NCBI RefSeq assembly: GCF_958298935.1
Contig: NC_084924.1
Span: 9,858,001-9,922,000, forward strand
Reading direction: 5' to 3'
From: Phragmites australis
Lineage: Eukaryota > Streptophyta > Magnoliopsida > Poales > Poaceae
DNA: 64,000 nucleotides
In this document: one piece after another, positions 11,911 through 24,624 of the stretch
Layout of the letters: each line of letters starts with the position of its first letter
Position numbering within the stretch: position 1 is the first letter of the stretch
Notes under the pieces: generated by a model
Seen by the model: the letters and a program-made list of their open reading frames with translations, nothing else
Database searches by the model: none
Told to the model about the DNA's origin: nothing
Translations under genes and position numbers: made by a program

Positions 11911-13416
11911 GGCATTGCTTTGTTTGAATGTAGCCCTTGGTTGAGAAGAAAGTGAGAAAAACAATGTAAACATCCCTGTTGAACCCCAGAAAATACCAGC
12001 GCTTAATTATCTGATTGACATGGTTTTTCAGTAAAGGAAACAAATTATATCAGATGGGTTCCTGCGAAAGACTTTTTTTATGATGCGTGTTTTGTCTTTT
12101 TTTTCTCTTCTTCAGATTAACTGTTAGGTTAAAGGATGTGTGATTAGATTATGGTCTTACGGATATCTTCGGAAGAAGATCCTATAGAATTTAAAGAATT
12201 TGCTTCGTGTAGTAAGGGACCATATGGCTCCGCAAAATGTGAAGGGTCGTGCAACGTGTCTCAGTATTATGGAAGCGTGTTTGAACTGGACAGGTTGCGT
12301 CTGGTCTGTGTTTCAAGGAATCATTTATGATGCAGTTCTAATTTTCGATCGATAGCGATGCTGAGGTGATTGGATTAAAATGCAGGTGCTACCGGAAGAT
12401 ATTAGACGTTTTAGGTGGCGATGGCTCAGTTTTGAGTCCGCACTTGTATGTGGTGAGCGGAGGGATCAGCGAGTATCGACACAATCTGTTCAAGTAGCAG
12501 TCCCAGCGGCTTAATAGCATTTGAGGCGAATCATACTCATAAAAAATGACTCTAATTAACTGCGGAAAACTAAATTTTGCGGTGGCGTTGGAAAGACTTC
12601 GAGAAGAAATAGCTTTGCTTTGGTGCAAATGAACCTACCCATGAGCTTCTAACTGATCAACGTGAAAAAGAGGGGAGTAATGTGGTTCTAGCCCTCTAGG
12701 AACCAATATAGTGATCACCCCTTTTTAGGAAATTGCCCCTTCTCTACAAATAACTAATTAATCAGATCACCTTTCTTCTTCCAATCTTCTTTCTCTGGCC
12801 CCTCCTTCCAACCTTTCTCTGGCTCCTCCCACCGCCGCCCGTCCGCCTCGACTCCTCTGCTGCCCGCCCAACGCGCTCGACGCTGCTAGCTCGCCGTCTC
12901 CTCGCTGCACTGCCATTTGCCATCGCACGTGTCGCCGCGGTGTCGGACCGCTCCGCTCCCGGCCTCCCCGCCCAACAGCAACAAAGCAAACGATTTTATT
13001 CGGTCACACGCGCAGGAGCCGAGCGAGATCGTTGTCCTCCCCACCGAGTCAGGCCACCAGGGTGTTGTCGGGCCCGCGGCCCTCGCGCGCCCGCCTCCCT
13101 CGCCGCCGCGCGTCAACCCCCTTCCCTCGTCGCGTCGCGCCTCGCCTCTTTGGGAAGTCCGTGGCATGGCCAGCGGGGTGAGGAGTCGATCGAGACGAGG
13201 AGCAGGAGACCATGGTGGACACAGCGAGAAGCATGGGCTGATGAGCTAGCCTGCAGTTGGGTTGAGCTAGTGGACCATGGGCCCCACGTATCAGTGGGTC
13301 AATCTAGAGTCAAAAAGAATTCCAGGAAGAAGCAAGGAGTATCATGCTTGCGCGCAAGATGGGAAGAAGCTACGAAGAAGGCTAGCTATGTTGTACGTGT
13401 GACCCTTTCTATTTAA
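11911..13416. other. intergenic region with a GC-rich block
   Basis: Contains no recognisable gene. The part from 12770 to 13260 is GC- and CpG-rich with overlapping open frames on both strands but no domain. The longest, 12940-13416 on +, reads as Arg/Pro/Ser-rich low complexity. It may be an old gene fragment or transposon cargo. Confidence 0.5.
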
Positions 13417-13735
13417 GGGCTCGTTTGGCAGGGCTCTAGATTCTCTCAGAAACGTTTCGGTTTCAGATTCTTCCTGGAAACGTTTCTCTGGTGAATCACC
13501 CTCAATTTTCTGAAAACGTTTGGCAGGAATTCTGGATTCGGATTCTTGAAGAAAAATGACCTGAGTGATTCTAGAAACGGGTGAAACACCATTTTAGGTG
13601 ATTCTCCTCGTAGTATTAAAAATGAGAAACGTTTCAGGTGATTCAAGGTGAAACGTTTCATGTTTTGGTGCGTTTGGTAGGGATTCTATAGAATCACCAG
13701 AGAATCTGAAACGTTTCTTGCAACCAAACGGGGCC
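13417..13735. mobile_element. Tourist-type (PIF/Harbinger) MITE
   Basis: 319 bp with imperfect terminal inverted repeats GGGCTCGTTTGG and CCAAACGGGGCC (10 of 12 matching when inverted), flanked by perfect TAA duplications at 13414-13416 and 13736-13738. These are the defining marks of Tourist MITEs. The interior has six copies of an AAACGTTT-type palindrome, listed separately as a finding. No coding capacity. Confidence 0.8.
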
Positions 13736-13739
13736 TAAC

Positions 13740-15700
13740 TTTCGATTTTTTCGGTTCACCTTAATGATACTAAAAATTTCTATAAAAATTCCCTACAATA
13801 CTTGGGGTCGTCAGGAACCTGTAGCTAAGTTTTGGTGGTATTACCACCCAGGATGTGTTTCTTGAATTAAATTTTGGTGGTATCACCACGTAGGATGTGT
13901 TTATCAAGGAATTTTATAGACACAAAATGCAAATTTTAAAAATATGAAAATCCCAAATAAGTTTGAAGCGATTTCCAGGAAAAATGTTGAGTCAACAAAA
14001 GAAAAGTTGAATGGCTAGACCTAAAAAGATGTTGAATCTATCTATCAACATTTCTTTAAAAATTATACTGAATCAACAAAAAAAAAATTCAAGTCAGCAA
14101 ATACCAGAATAAATGTTGAATCAAAAAAAGGATGTTGAATGTTCAAAAAAATGGTGGGATAACAATTAAAACATAGGAAAGTTCAAGTAACATTTCTTAT
14201 AAATTATTGAATCTACACATACGAAAATATATTGAATAAACACTTACAAAAAATGTTGCATTAACAACGAAATGTTGAATAACACTTAAATCTCAGGCGT
14301 CTATGGACCACAAGGGGAGGCGACGCGTCCGTCGCTAGCGGAGCTGGAATCTTCGTGAATCTCTAGTAGGCGTTTGTTGGTATAGGTTCTAGTTCTAGCG
14401 TGCGCTCTAGGGGTATGTTGGTGTGTGTGGGGTGTAGTGTGTGTTGTGTTCGGACGTACGTTCAGATACTACAACTTGTCCCTCAGGTCTGAGAAATTAA
14501 AAAAAAAACCCACAAGTCTCAAAATATTTTAAAAAAAAATTGAATCGAAATTTTTTAGTCAACATGCAACAAAAAATGGTGAATCAACAAAACAAAAAGT
14601 TTCAGAAAGAAGAAAACTTCCGAAAAAGGACCGCTATGCGACCACAAAATGTTGAATAAATATTTATCAAGAATATTACATTAATAAAAAATGTTACTTG
14701 AATATTTACAAAAAATGTTAAATTAATAAATAATTTTTAATTAACACTTACAAAAATGTTGAATCGGACTTTTTTTTGGCCAACATGTAACAAAAAAAGT
14801 TCCAAAAAGAAGAAAACTTCGAAAAAGGACTGCTATGCCAACAATGTTGAATAACTGCTTACCAAAAATATTAAATAATAAAAATATTTGATTAATAAAA
14901 TAAATGTTAAAATATTAATTACTCAAAAAGGACTGCTAGCTCAACTGCAAGGAAGAGGGAAGGTAAAATATTGCACTTTGCATTTATATGTGTAAAAAAG
15001 GGAGAAAGAAGAAGAAAACATAAAAAAAAGAAATGAATAATAAGAAAGAAAAATGAAGAATAAAGTCAAAGGAAAAATACACTTTACTTGCGTACGTGTA
15101 AATAAAAGAATGAGAAAATAAAAGAAAATAAAGAAATGAATAAGAAAAAGGAAATGGAAGAAAATTGTGGTGGGAGATGGAAGCCAAAAGAAGATACACT
15201 CATTAAATCATTGAACGAACAATAACAAAAAATGTTGAATAAAAAGATGTGGAATGAACACTTAAAAAATGTTGAATCATCATTTTAGTGATTGGTAGCA
15301 AAAAAAACCCGTCCCATTAAAGAAATGAAGTTAACAAAAAAGTATTCACTATATCAGAAAAAAGCTAATTTCGTATGCATAGAGAGCAAAGAAAGTCTAA
15401 ATGAAAAAGAAGGGTAAACAAAGGGAAGATAAATATGCCACTTTGAAAAATTCCAGAAGCACGAGCTCAAAAGGAAAATAATTATATATGTATGCAAAAG
15501 AGTTGAAAAAAGTTATAAAAAAGAGTTGAAAAAAAGAAGAATTCAAGCAAAAGGACAAGACTGGCCGTCCAAGCACCGATAAAATAAACATGGAGGCCTC
15601 ATAGAGTCTTTCCGGTCGTGCGAAACCGGGTGGGAAAAGGACGCGCCTAAAATAGAAAACGTTCCAAAATAGGAATTGACCACTACTTAAGCGTGTAGTG
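13740..15700. repeat. AT-rich region with scattered ATGTTGAAT motifs
   Basis: Strongly A-rich on the + strand. The motif aATGTTGAAT(c/a)AAC recurs at least ten times at irregular spacing (for example near 13983, 14029, 14113, 14269, 14646, 14753, 14844, 15229 and 15267). No coding capacity and no recognised family. The irregular spacing argues against a simple satellite. It may be the decayed interior of an unknown element. Confidence 0.5.
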
Positions 15701-15747
15701 GTTAATTACTAATTAGCAAATTCCTAAAGGAATTGAACCGTCTGGCA

Positions 15748-16284
15748 TAGGGATGAATTCTTCACTGGGGAATGGTTTCCATCTCTGTCTCCGAACTCCG
15801 AACGAAAGAAAGCGGAGAATATCTTCTCCCTATCCCCGTCCCTGCTTGGGGAACGGGGACCCGACGGAGTCCCCATCCCCGCTATAGCTCCCACGTAGCA
15901 GCAGGTCGTGCTCTGAGCCACCTCTGCCCCGCAGCCCATACGTCTGGGCCAACTCCTGTGTTAGGCCGCATCACCAGTCTCAGCATGCTTTTGCTTCCAC
16001 ATGGGCCTCACGCCAAAACCAGCTATTCGGCCGTCAGCCGAACGCCCACCAGACCACCCAGCCTGCTCCGCTCCCGTGCCTGGGCCGGCAGCCTCGACTG
16101 CAGTTGGGCCGCGGCCCTGCGGGGAAACGGGGACGGGAGATGGGGAGCCGTCCCCGTCCCCGCCATACCCGATGGGAAATTTTTTTCTCCCATTAAAATT
16201 CCCGTGAAAGAAAAATTAGTCCCATCTCCGTTCTTTAATAGAGAAATTGTCGGAAAATAGGGATCGGGACTCATGACATCCGTA
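15748..16284. mobile_element. non-autonomous hAT element
   Basis: 537 bp from TAGGGATG to the degenerate end CATCCGTA. The flanking 8-mers GTCTGGCA (15740-15747) and ATCTGGCA (16285-16292) match at 7 of 8 positions, supporting hAT transposition. Subterminal regions are full of GGGGA/TCCCC runs (gggaacggggaccc near the left, ggggacgggagatggg near the right). The GC-rich centre (15900-16100) encodes nothing recognisable. Confidence 0.75.
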
Positions 16285-16694
16285 ATCTGGCAAAATCCAT
16301 GCAGCTGTTTTGTTAAATTTCAACGTTCCAAACGGTCCTTATCTTTACCACCGATCAGAGTACCTTACAAGAACACTGACGAGACAAAGCATGCGCATTC
16401 TCACAGTACTGAGTACCGAGTACTTCCTGCAATGCGCGCTGGCACGGCACTACCATAGCTAGCGGTCGAGCTCAGGTCTGCATGCATCTACAGAGAGCCT
16501 AAAGTCGAGTCAAGATTTGAAGCTGCGAGCGAATCACACATCGTCCAGTGCGCCTTCCCGGCGTGCTTAGGATTTGAAAGGTGCCGTAAAATCACCCGTC
16601 CGTCTACTTCTAGTCGGGCTGCGTTTCCCTGTTTTACAACATGGAAATCTCTGGTCATCATACTGTTGATCACGCTTCCACATACGCCTAGCTA

Positions 16695-16800
16695 CGACTG
16701 CAGTTAATTTGATCTCGTACGCATGTGCTTTCGCGATCGCATGCAATCGACTGCAGTTAATTTGATCTCGTACGCATGTGCTTTCGCGATCGCATGCCAT
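16695..16800. repeat. 53-bp perfect-type tandem duplication
   Basis: Two units (16695-16747, 16748-16800) differ only in their final bases (caat against ccat). Each contains the palindromes CTGCAG and GCGATCGC. Near identity implies a recent local duplication or an assembly doubling. Confidence 0.85.
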
Positions 16801-17442
16801 CGATTGATTCTTTGGTAGTGCTGTTTATTGCTCTTCATTGAAAAAAAATGTTGTCAAGGGGATTTGTATGTTTTGGTAGCGGATCTAACCGTGCCATTTT
16901 TACACGCACAGCCAGTCTAGGTATCCGTCGATATCAGAGCAAAGAAGCTACGGGTTGTAAAGCAGCTAGTCTGGCCTGCAAATAAGAGAACAGAACAGGT
17001 AAGCTTAGCACAAGCACTGGTTTACGGCATGCCCCGATCGAATTCAAATTCATTCATGTTTAAAACTGCGGCAGTTTGAACCCGGTAGCTTTAGGGAATT
17101 GGCCAATCGGACGCCACCGCGCGCTCGCCGATGGGACGGCACGAGCGGAGTAGGGGCCCGCGCGCGCAGCCGCATGGGGCGTCGTTGCAGTGCAGGCGCG
17201 CGGGAGGCGCGGCTGTGCATGCAAATGACGCGCGCCGCACGCTCTTGGTCCCGCCCGAGAACGTCGCCTTTGTCCGGGGCCCTACGTACTATTACTCCTC
17301 TCACATGTGGCTGCCTGGTCTCTTTGATGGAGAGAGCTAGAGAGAGAGAGAAGGGCTGCGTTCTACTGTGAAGGACAGAGGGAGGAGAATGACGCAAACG
17401 CTACAGATAGATGGAAAGGGAAGAAACGGGGTCAGCTCAGAG
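16801..17442. other. intergenic region with GC-rich segment
   Basis: 17100-17330 is GC- and CpG-rich and followed by an AG-rich stretch (17330-17400). It resembles a promoter and leader, but no open reading frame with a recognisable product follows. The hAT element at 17443 interrupts it, and the segment 18085-18360 is its continuation. Confidence 0.4.
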
Positions 17443-18084
17443 TAGGAGTGAAAACCGATTAAATATGAATTGAATAGTCTATTTTTATATTATTTAATAT
17501 AAATATGAATTTGAATATACGAATTGAATTATTCGAATACGAATCCGCATCTGAACACGTAGGAGATTCAGGTGTATGTGGATATTCTACTGCTTTAACG
17601 ATAAATTATGAAATATTAAATTTATTTGATATGAACATGATGGCAATTTAACATAAGAAATTTTATTTTTTATTGGATTAATCATCTACCTTAAGGCAAA
17701 GAGTTATTCTTAATATTATACCATAATTTTAGACCGTTAGATGGGGATGAAATACCATATTTATTACTACAGTATATGTGGTATAATAATAAATAATAAA
17801 ATAATAGGTATGATCAAAAAAATTAGTAAGAGAATAAGATCAAATAATGGAATTTTATGTTACTCATATTTATATTCCATAAAAAATTCTATATATTCGG
17901 ATACAAATATTATCCACATCCGCATCCATTTTGGAAAACAAATTCGAATATATCCATATTTATATCTAAGAAACGAATTTGAATATATCTATATTTGTAT
18001 TCGCCTGTCAATAGAATACAAATTTTTCTTATCATATTTACATTTAGTTAAATATAAATATATGTTCTACATTTTCCACTCCTA
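17443..18084. mobile_element. non-autonomous hAT element, AT-rich
   Basis: 642 bp bounded by TAGGAGTG and CACTCCTA. The 8-bp flanks GCTCAGAG (17435-17442) and GCTCAGAT (18085-18092) match at 7 of 8. The interior is very AT-rich with repeated GAATA/TATTC motifs near both ends. It belongs to the same broad TAGGNGTG group as the intron 8 element but its interior differs. Confidence 0.8.
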
Positions 18085-20834
18085 GCTCAGATAGCATCTT
18101 TGTTGGCCGCAAGCATCATCCGACCAATCCGCCTCTGGATCCTTCCATTCTACAGTACCGTGGATTCTAGAGCTGGCTACCTTCCCCAGATCGTGCGTAC
18201 GGACGAACAGTGGTCCTCGATCTCTTAGGTAATTAAGGTGCTGATCGATCGTCTCACTTAATTTTACATGTGAGGGCAAACACTTGCAGAATTGATAAAA
18301 GTGACAGCAGCTTAGTACACCTCTCCAAAACAAATTACAGCATTGGCTAGGTACGTCCATCTGAGTGTTTTTTAATATAAAAAATATATAATTTTCGATG
18401 TTTATACCAATAAGATGTTTAAAATGTACATATTCATTTTTTTTTTAAAATAGACATTTAAATTCGCATACAAGAGAATTAAATTTGAATAGTTTAAGTA
18501 TACATCTACATCTTTACTGGCTCGTTGTACACTGTATAGTGCAGAGTCGGAAAACTGTTTTCTATTATGAAAAAAACAGCCATCTCAGTGCTTAGCAAAC
18601 ATTATTACCGCATGGAATATGCGATGCATGCACCTTCCGGTCTATCACTGACCACTTCTGCACGCGTGCACTACTCCGACCGGAGCTCCAAGTTAAACGC
18701 ATTAGCCGTATAGATGAAGTAGCGCAGTGTTTTTTTGAGAAAAATGCTGACTACTTGTGGTCCTATTACGTTTGTTTTCTCTCGCTTCCATTTTCATTCG
18801 GTGCACGATTAAACAAATCGCAAACAACTCTCAACCATACATATACACTTGATATCATATGAAAATTATGTTACCGTAGTGCACTGATTTATATACGAAT
18901 TAGATACATCCGTACGTTAAGCTGTGTATATATCATGTTGTAACAAGGCGTTCACATTGGAGTAGTCATGAACCATCTTTGATCATGTGATTTTTGAGGT
19001 GCCAACCAAAGCTTTCTGATCATGTAATAAATGAAAAGAGTGCATGGCTGGATGATGGCACCGCTTAAATACGGAAAATGAGAAGTACAATAATCCTTTT
19101 TTCTCGGATCAGATTTAGTAGTTAATAGATGATAAAGATCGAACGGGACTAACTAGGGCATGTACAACAGTTGAGACAAATATTGTGTCTATCATACAAT
19201 CTATACCATGCATCTAAAGGCATCTCAAAACACAACTTCTGCAACTCATAATCTATTAGCGCTGGTCCATAATAAATCCAGTATAAGAGACATATGACCT
19301 TGTTTAACATACATCGTCTTCCCTCTCTTCATTCACGCCTTACATTATGTGAAATCCTAGATGACAATCCTTATAGGCAGAGGATATCACCTCTTTGTAC
19401 ATCACCTTAAGCACCTTCGGAGATACTAGGATAATACTCACAAGGGAGGGTTCTTTTAAAAAGGTGTCTAGTGAATTTTAACCTTTCGGGAAAAAAGTGC
19501 CATGCATTTTGGATCATTTTAGGACATCGAAGTCGTGGTTGGACCATTACTTTCTACTATAACTAATGTACTTATTGCGACACTATTATTTTGTGAAACT
19601 ATTGTTGGAGACAAATTTACCCATACCACTCTCAACCTCAATATTTGAAAAAGGATGCTCAAAGTTTAAATAGCATATGATCCAAAACTGTAATTTACGA
19701 CACCATGTGTTTTAGCAATGTTTTAAATTTCACTAAATTTTGAACTTTATGGATTTGTGATAAATTTAAAACGAATTCAATTTAAATTTGACAATACATC
19801 CCAAGTTGACACCTAATTTGAAAATTTTAAATTTAAAAACTTTTACAAAAGTATTCTCTATTTTATTTGGCTAATGTTCTGTAGTTCAAATTTGAATGGT
19901 ATTCAAATTTGAACGTTTAATATCTGAAATTCTTAAATCTATTTCTAAACTCTTAAACTCTTCTAGGCTGAAATTTACCTGTCATCTATTAATGACCCAG
20001 CCAAAGCAATAAAGCCTTCCTTTTATTTTTGCTCAAGGCCGAAGCCCATCCCATTTATATCTTTGCCTAGCTCCGCATCAACATCGGTCCGTCTTGGCCC
20101 ACCTCCCTTCAACCCACATTATTGTGTCGTCATCTTCCTCGTCCTCACCCTTTTGTCTCTTCTCCCTGTTTCCCCTTCTTCTCGATGACTGACGGGATCA
20201 ACACCTTGGTGTGTCTTGCGTGTGCCCGATATGTGCCATAACCACAGTCGCCTGCAGGAGCTACAACCATGCATGATGGAGCCCCTCCCGCATGCCAATG
20301 CCATCGTGACGTGATCGCCTTTCCATGCTCCACCTCTTCCCTCTCCTATCTCGTTGAGGATGCCATCATGTATGCCACAGAGCACCGCCATCATCTTCCA
20401 CTAGCACACCGAATGTCGCTAACACTCACTTGTCCCATCACAAATCAACTCTAGCGGGAGATCTTTTCCACCGCCCTTGATCTCCTTCGGCAAGAACCAA
20501 CCTACTTCAACTATAAAAGGAACCACGAGCTCCCTACTCCACACCACAACACCACCACTCCTACAGTCTCCTCCTCCACGCTGAGATTCCCCACTAATTG
20601 TGCTATGTTTTTCCTCGATTTCGTCCATCATCAAATTTCACCATCACGATGAGTGTCCTCTCCCCTGCCTCGGTGGCCTCCTCGTGCCCCTCTCTCACTA
20701 TCACGCCATTCATCGTAGCTTGGCGACCACTTGAAGGCCACCTATCCAGAGGAGCCACCTTCTATTTGACCATTCTTCATCGTAGCTGGCACCGCTCTGA
20801 CCTTATTCCCCCTCCTTGGCTACCTGGTAAGTTG
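18085..20834. other. intergenic region, no gene seen
   Basis: AT-rich from 18360 to 20000 with no domain-bearing frame. A segment near 19155 starting gggcatgtacaac looks like a MITE end but no partner was found. From 20100 to 20834 the base composition becomes C-rich with short Ser/Thr/His-rich frames that look like LTR or leader sequence. Confidence 0.5.
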
Positions 20835-23660
20835 TAACAGCCCAAAGGACAAAGCGGCTTAGGCCTACCCGCACACCAAGAAAACCACACACTCCATTAA
20901 CCTGCTTACGCTTTCGTCCTCGCTTCACATAAAAGGATTAACCCGAAGTTGGTGGCATGGACTCATGGTGGCCTTATAAGTTGGCTCCGGTCTAGCTCAA
21001 CTAGCAAGATGGTACTAATTTTGTACACTCATACACTAATGAGCCACTCATGGGCTCTATCCTAATTGGGATGTCACATAAGTCTCAGCGGATTCCAACC
21101 CCCCTCTCCCCCCTCTCTCCCTAACCACATGAGTTAAACACCGAACACCGCCCCCACCAATCTTCTACCTCACCGCCATCAAAGCCACACCGGCCAACCC
21201 ACTCAAAGGTCCAGTGCAAACCATAGTAACCCCTAGTAGCAAAAATATCAGGGAAAACACTCTCGCATGACTCTAGTTTTCAACCGTCTTCTTCTCCAAC
21301 TCAAGCGAGCTCTCGCCGCCACTCTGGAAATTTTCTAGCAACAAGAACCCTAGCACCACCTCTGCCTTCATGTGCAGATCATCCCTAGCTAGTGCATCAT
21401 CGAGGCTGTTGTAAGGATCACTATCTGATGAGGATCCTAGTGAGCCCCTCCCTTTGTGCCACCGTGGAACCATTGTATTGGTGACCCCAATTGAGCGGCA
21501 CTGACATGTTAGTCACACCAGGCCACTTTTTTGATGTGGCAATTTCTTTACTAGTACCATTCTGCTGAGTTAGCACTGGAAATCCACGAAGCTGACTCAC
21601 CGTAGACCTAATCCACAAAACAGTAGCCACATGTTTGACCATTAACTGAGTCAAACTTTGAGTTTGATTGTGGGTCTCGAATCCACCTATCAGACTCTCA
21701 GCCATTTTAAAAAAAAATATTATTTAAATTGGAAAATCCTTTTTAGAATTTGCATGGAATATTTCGTAGAATATTCACCCCTTTTCCCTTTTTTTGGAAT
21801 TAGTCCTCCAACAATCTTCCGAAAGCCATATCCTGATCATTTCAACTCTAATTTTGACATTCCTAAATTCATATAAATTCAAGTTCTATCCAACTGTACA
21901 CATTTAATAATTTTGGGGATCATTGATTTTTTAATTGAAATTATTTGGATTTGAGCTATTTATCGTAGTTTACTTATTTGATGTTAATTTGTATATTTTA
22001 GAGGAAGAAGCATTCCAAAGAGGAACCCAAGAACCCGAATTATGAGGAGAGACCAGAAGAAGACATTGACAAAGGCAAGTCCTACACCCTTTTGATCATA
22101 TTTAACCTATTTTATAAACACAACCTTATAGAGCCGATTTTAAATCTATATACATGCATGCTTAATTTAATTAATTTAAAAGATTGGTTAGCTATGGCCA
22201 AGCTCGTTAATGGCACGTTGAATTACCTTTATTCCTCCATGAAAACCCTAGAAGGTCCCTATCTACAACTATATTGATTGTTTAGATAAGTGTCTTGAAT
22301 TACTAACATGCTTAGGGCTTAATATTCTTTAGTGTCAAATCATTGTAATTATTCATAATAATCATACTTTTGCAAAACGTATGAAATATGTTGTTTGTAG
22401 TTGGTGGTGGGAATGAGTTAAAATGGGTGATGTTAATGGAGCCAAAAGTCTGATTTAGCAGGAGTGTGACTACCTTTGGAGAAAGGATAGCCCTTGTGGT
22501 GTTTTTGCTGGGAGACACTTGCTTTGATTGTATATGGATCGATTCATTGTGACATCCTACCTAACGACAACCATACATCCACATGTCTTGTACGTGGCAT
22601 GACTTGGCCCAACCCTAGTAGCTTAGCTCGGTACCCACCCGTAGGTTGGTGGCGATAGTGGGATCCATGAGAAGACTCAGACAATCTTTGTGTTATCCCG
22701 TGATCCGGCTGACAACTCTAAGTGAATCATGTTTACATAAGCCCCTAGTTGAGTGTCCCGTGGGGGAGGGGGTGATACCGTGGCAATGTTTGGTAGGTGA
22801 GATGCCTTGTTATGATAGCTCCTTTAGTCGCTCTGGCTGGAGTTTGCGTGTATCTTCTGGGTAAAATGTATAACCTCTGTAGAGTATAAACTTTTCGATT
22901 AGTTGTGTCTATGATCAGGGACACGCTATGGTTCCAGCATAATGATTAATTCCATGGTGTTCGTACCTCCTTGATATGTGAGTGGGCTGTGTAAAGCTAT
23001 TTTAGAAGTGCCGACTATGCACACGAACTAGAACAGACTAGGTGTCCGCTAGTTACAAAACTTGGGAATTGGTAGGATGAATATATCTTCTTAGGACCAA
23101 CAACCCTTAATACTGATAACAATCTTGCTTCAATAAATGCTTTGAAGCTTGATTTGCAAAAACTCACCCTTGCATAAAAATCATATTTTCTTTGAAACTA
23201 AACCTTATGGACTCATCCTTAATTTTACCCCTTAGTCATATATTTATTACTAGAAGTAATACTTGTCGAGTAATTTATATATTCACTCTTGCTTGTTGAT
23301 TTAGATGAAGAACTATGGGATGACTTCGCTAATTATGGTAATGAAGAGTAGAAGAATAAAGCTACACTCGTAGCCAAGTCGTTGGTAGCCATTGGGTTTA
23401 CCTGTTTTGCTGCCATGTTCAAACTCTTTTATTTAGGTCTATTGTCCTTTGTTGTATTGAACTATGTGTTGTAATACCTATGTAAGACTTTATTTAATCT
23501 ATTATAATGTGTCCGATGTATGTTTGGGATACTATTATTGTTGAAATATACGTATCAACTATTGATACGAGAACTGATACAAGATACATAGTAGAACCTT
23601 GAAATTGGTGTCGACAAAAATGATGCTATTTTGTGTCTGACGGGGGTACTATAGAGCCAC
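20835..23660. mobile_element. probable decayed LTR-retrotransposon-like sequence, non-coding
   Basis: The stretch starts with TGTAACAGCCCAAAG, a start typical of grass retroelement LTRs. A Lys/Glu-rich reading near 22000-22075 and an acidic reading near 23300-23350 suggest old gag-like or leader remnants, but no conserved retroelement domain is present. I could not find a matching second LTR, so both the class and the limits are tentative. Confidence 0.3.
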
Positions 23661-24624
23661 TAAGTTATCCTAGATCTAATTCAATTAGAAACTAAGATGA
23701 CGGCTTATCAACTCTTTAGTTTTACTTCTATTTTATCTGTTGGTGGTAGTGTTCCTTCAGACATTACCCACTAGAATTGTCTGGTGGTTTCATCAAGAGG
23801 TGGTGGGAAAGTCCAGAAGGCGCAATTGGTAGCGAAGATAGGTGTCGAGATTGGCACTGGGAGACGGCGCCGGCCGTTGAGTACTAGAGAGTTAGTGAGA
23901 ACTATGGTATCGATGAGTAAAAGGGTTGAGAGATGGAGATCGTGTGTTGGACATAAAGTGGTACTCCTGTTTATTGAAAATTATTTCACTTTCCGTGACG
24001 GAAACGTGCGGACATGTCAAGCGTAGAGCGTTCTTGATCGTTTTTCTCTGGGATACACAAGCATGTTTAGATATTCCTAATTGTTATTTCATACCAGTCA
24101 GACATTAACTTTTTTGTTGATAGGAATGTGGGTTTGTCAGTGCCGGGGATAGTTCAAGCCTATCAACGAAAATCCAGGATCTAGTAGCGTGCTCTCATTG
24201 AGTCTCGATAATTCTTCTACTCCTAAAATCTGCACAGTAAATGAGCCTTATTTTTGGAAAACCAAAATCCTATACAATTCAGTACTTCAATAATTTAAGA
24301 GGTTTCGGGTTAAAATTTCATATTCCAAAGAGAACCTCAAGTTATTAGGGGTAAGTAATATTCGACACTTCTTGTGAAGATAGGCAACTCTCCTGTTTGT
24401 GTAAAAAAAAAAAAACCCTCGTTCTCTTAAACCAAACAAAAACAGTGTTATATTTTTCATCATTTTACACCTAGCTTGGTCATGTGGAGTTAATTTTAAG
24501 CAAGGCTAACCGGTCGCACATGCATGTGAGGTTGCGAAAGTTCCAATGCCACAGGTAGCAAGCCACGTGTGCGTTAACAAGTCACACACCTAGCAAGCAG
24601 CTGGTTTTCCACACAAAATAAAAA
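23661..24624. other. intergenic region, no gene seen
   Basis: Short frames only (for example 23784-24026 on +), without a recognisable domain. I see no promoter, repeat or element end that I can support. Confidence 0.5.

Noticed and set aside
12940..13416. 158-codon + frame as a gene
   Set aside because: Low-complexity Arg/Pro/Ser composition, overlapping open frames on both strands, no domain, no promoter or splice context.
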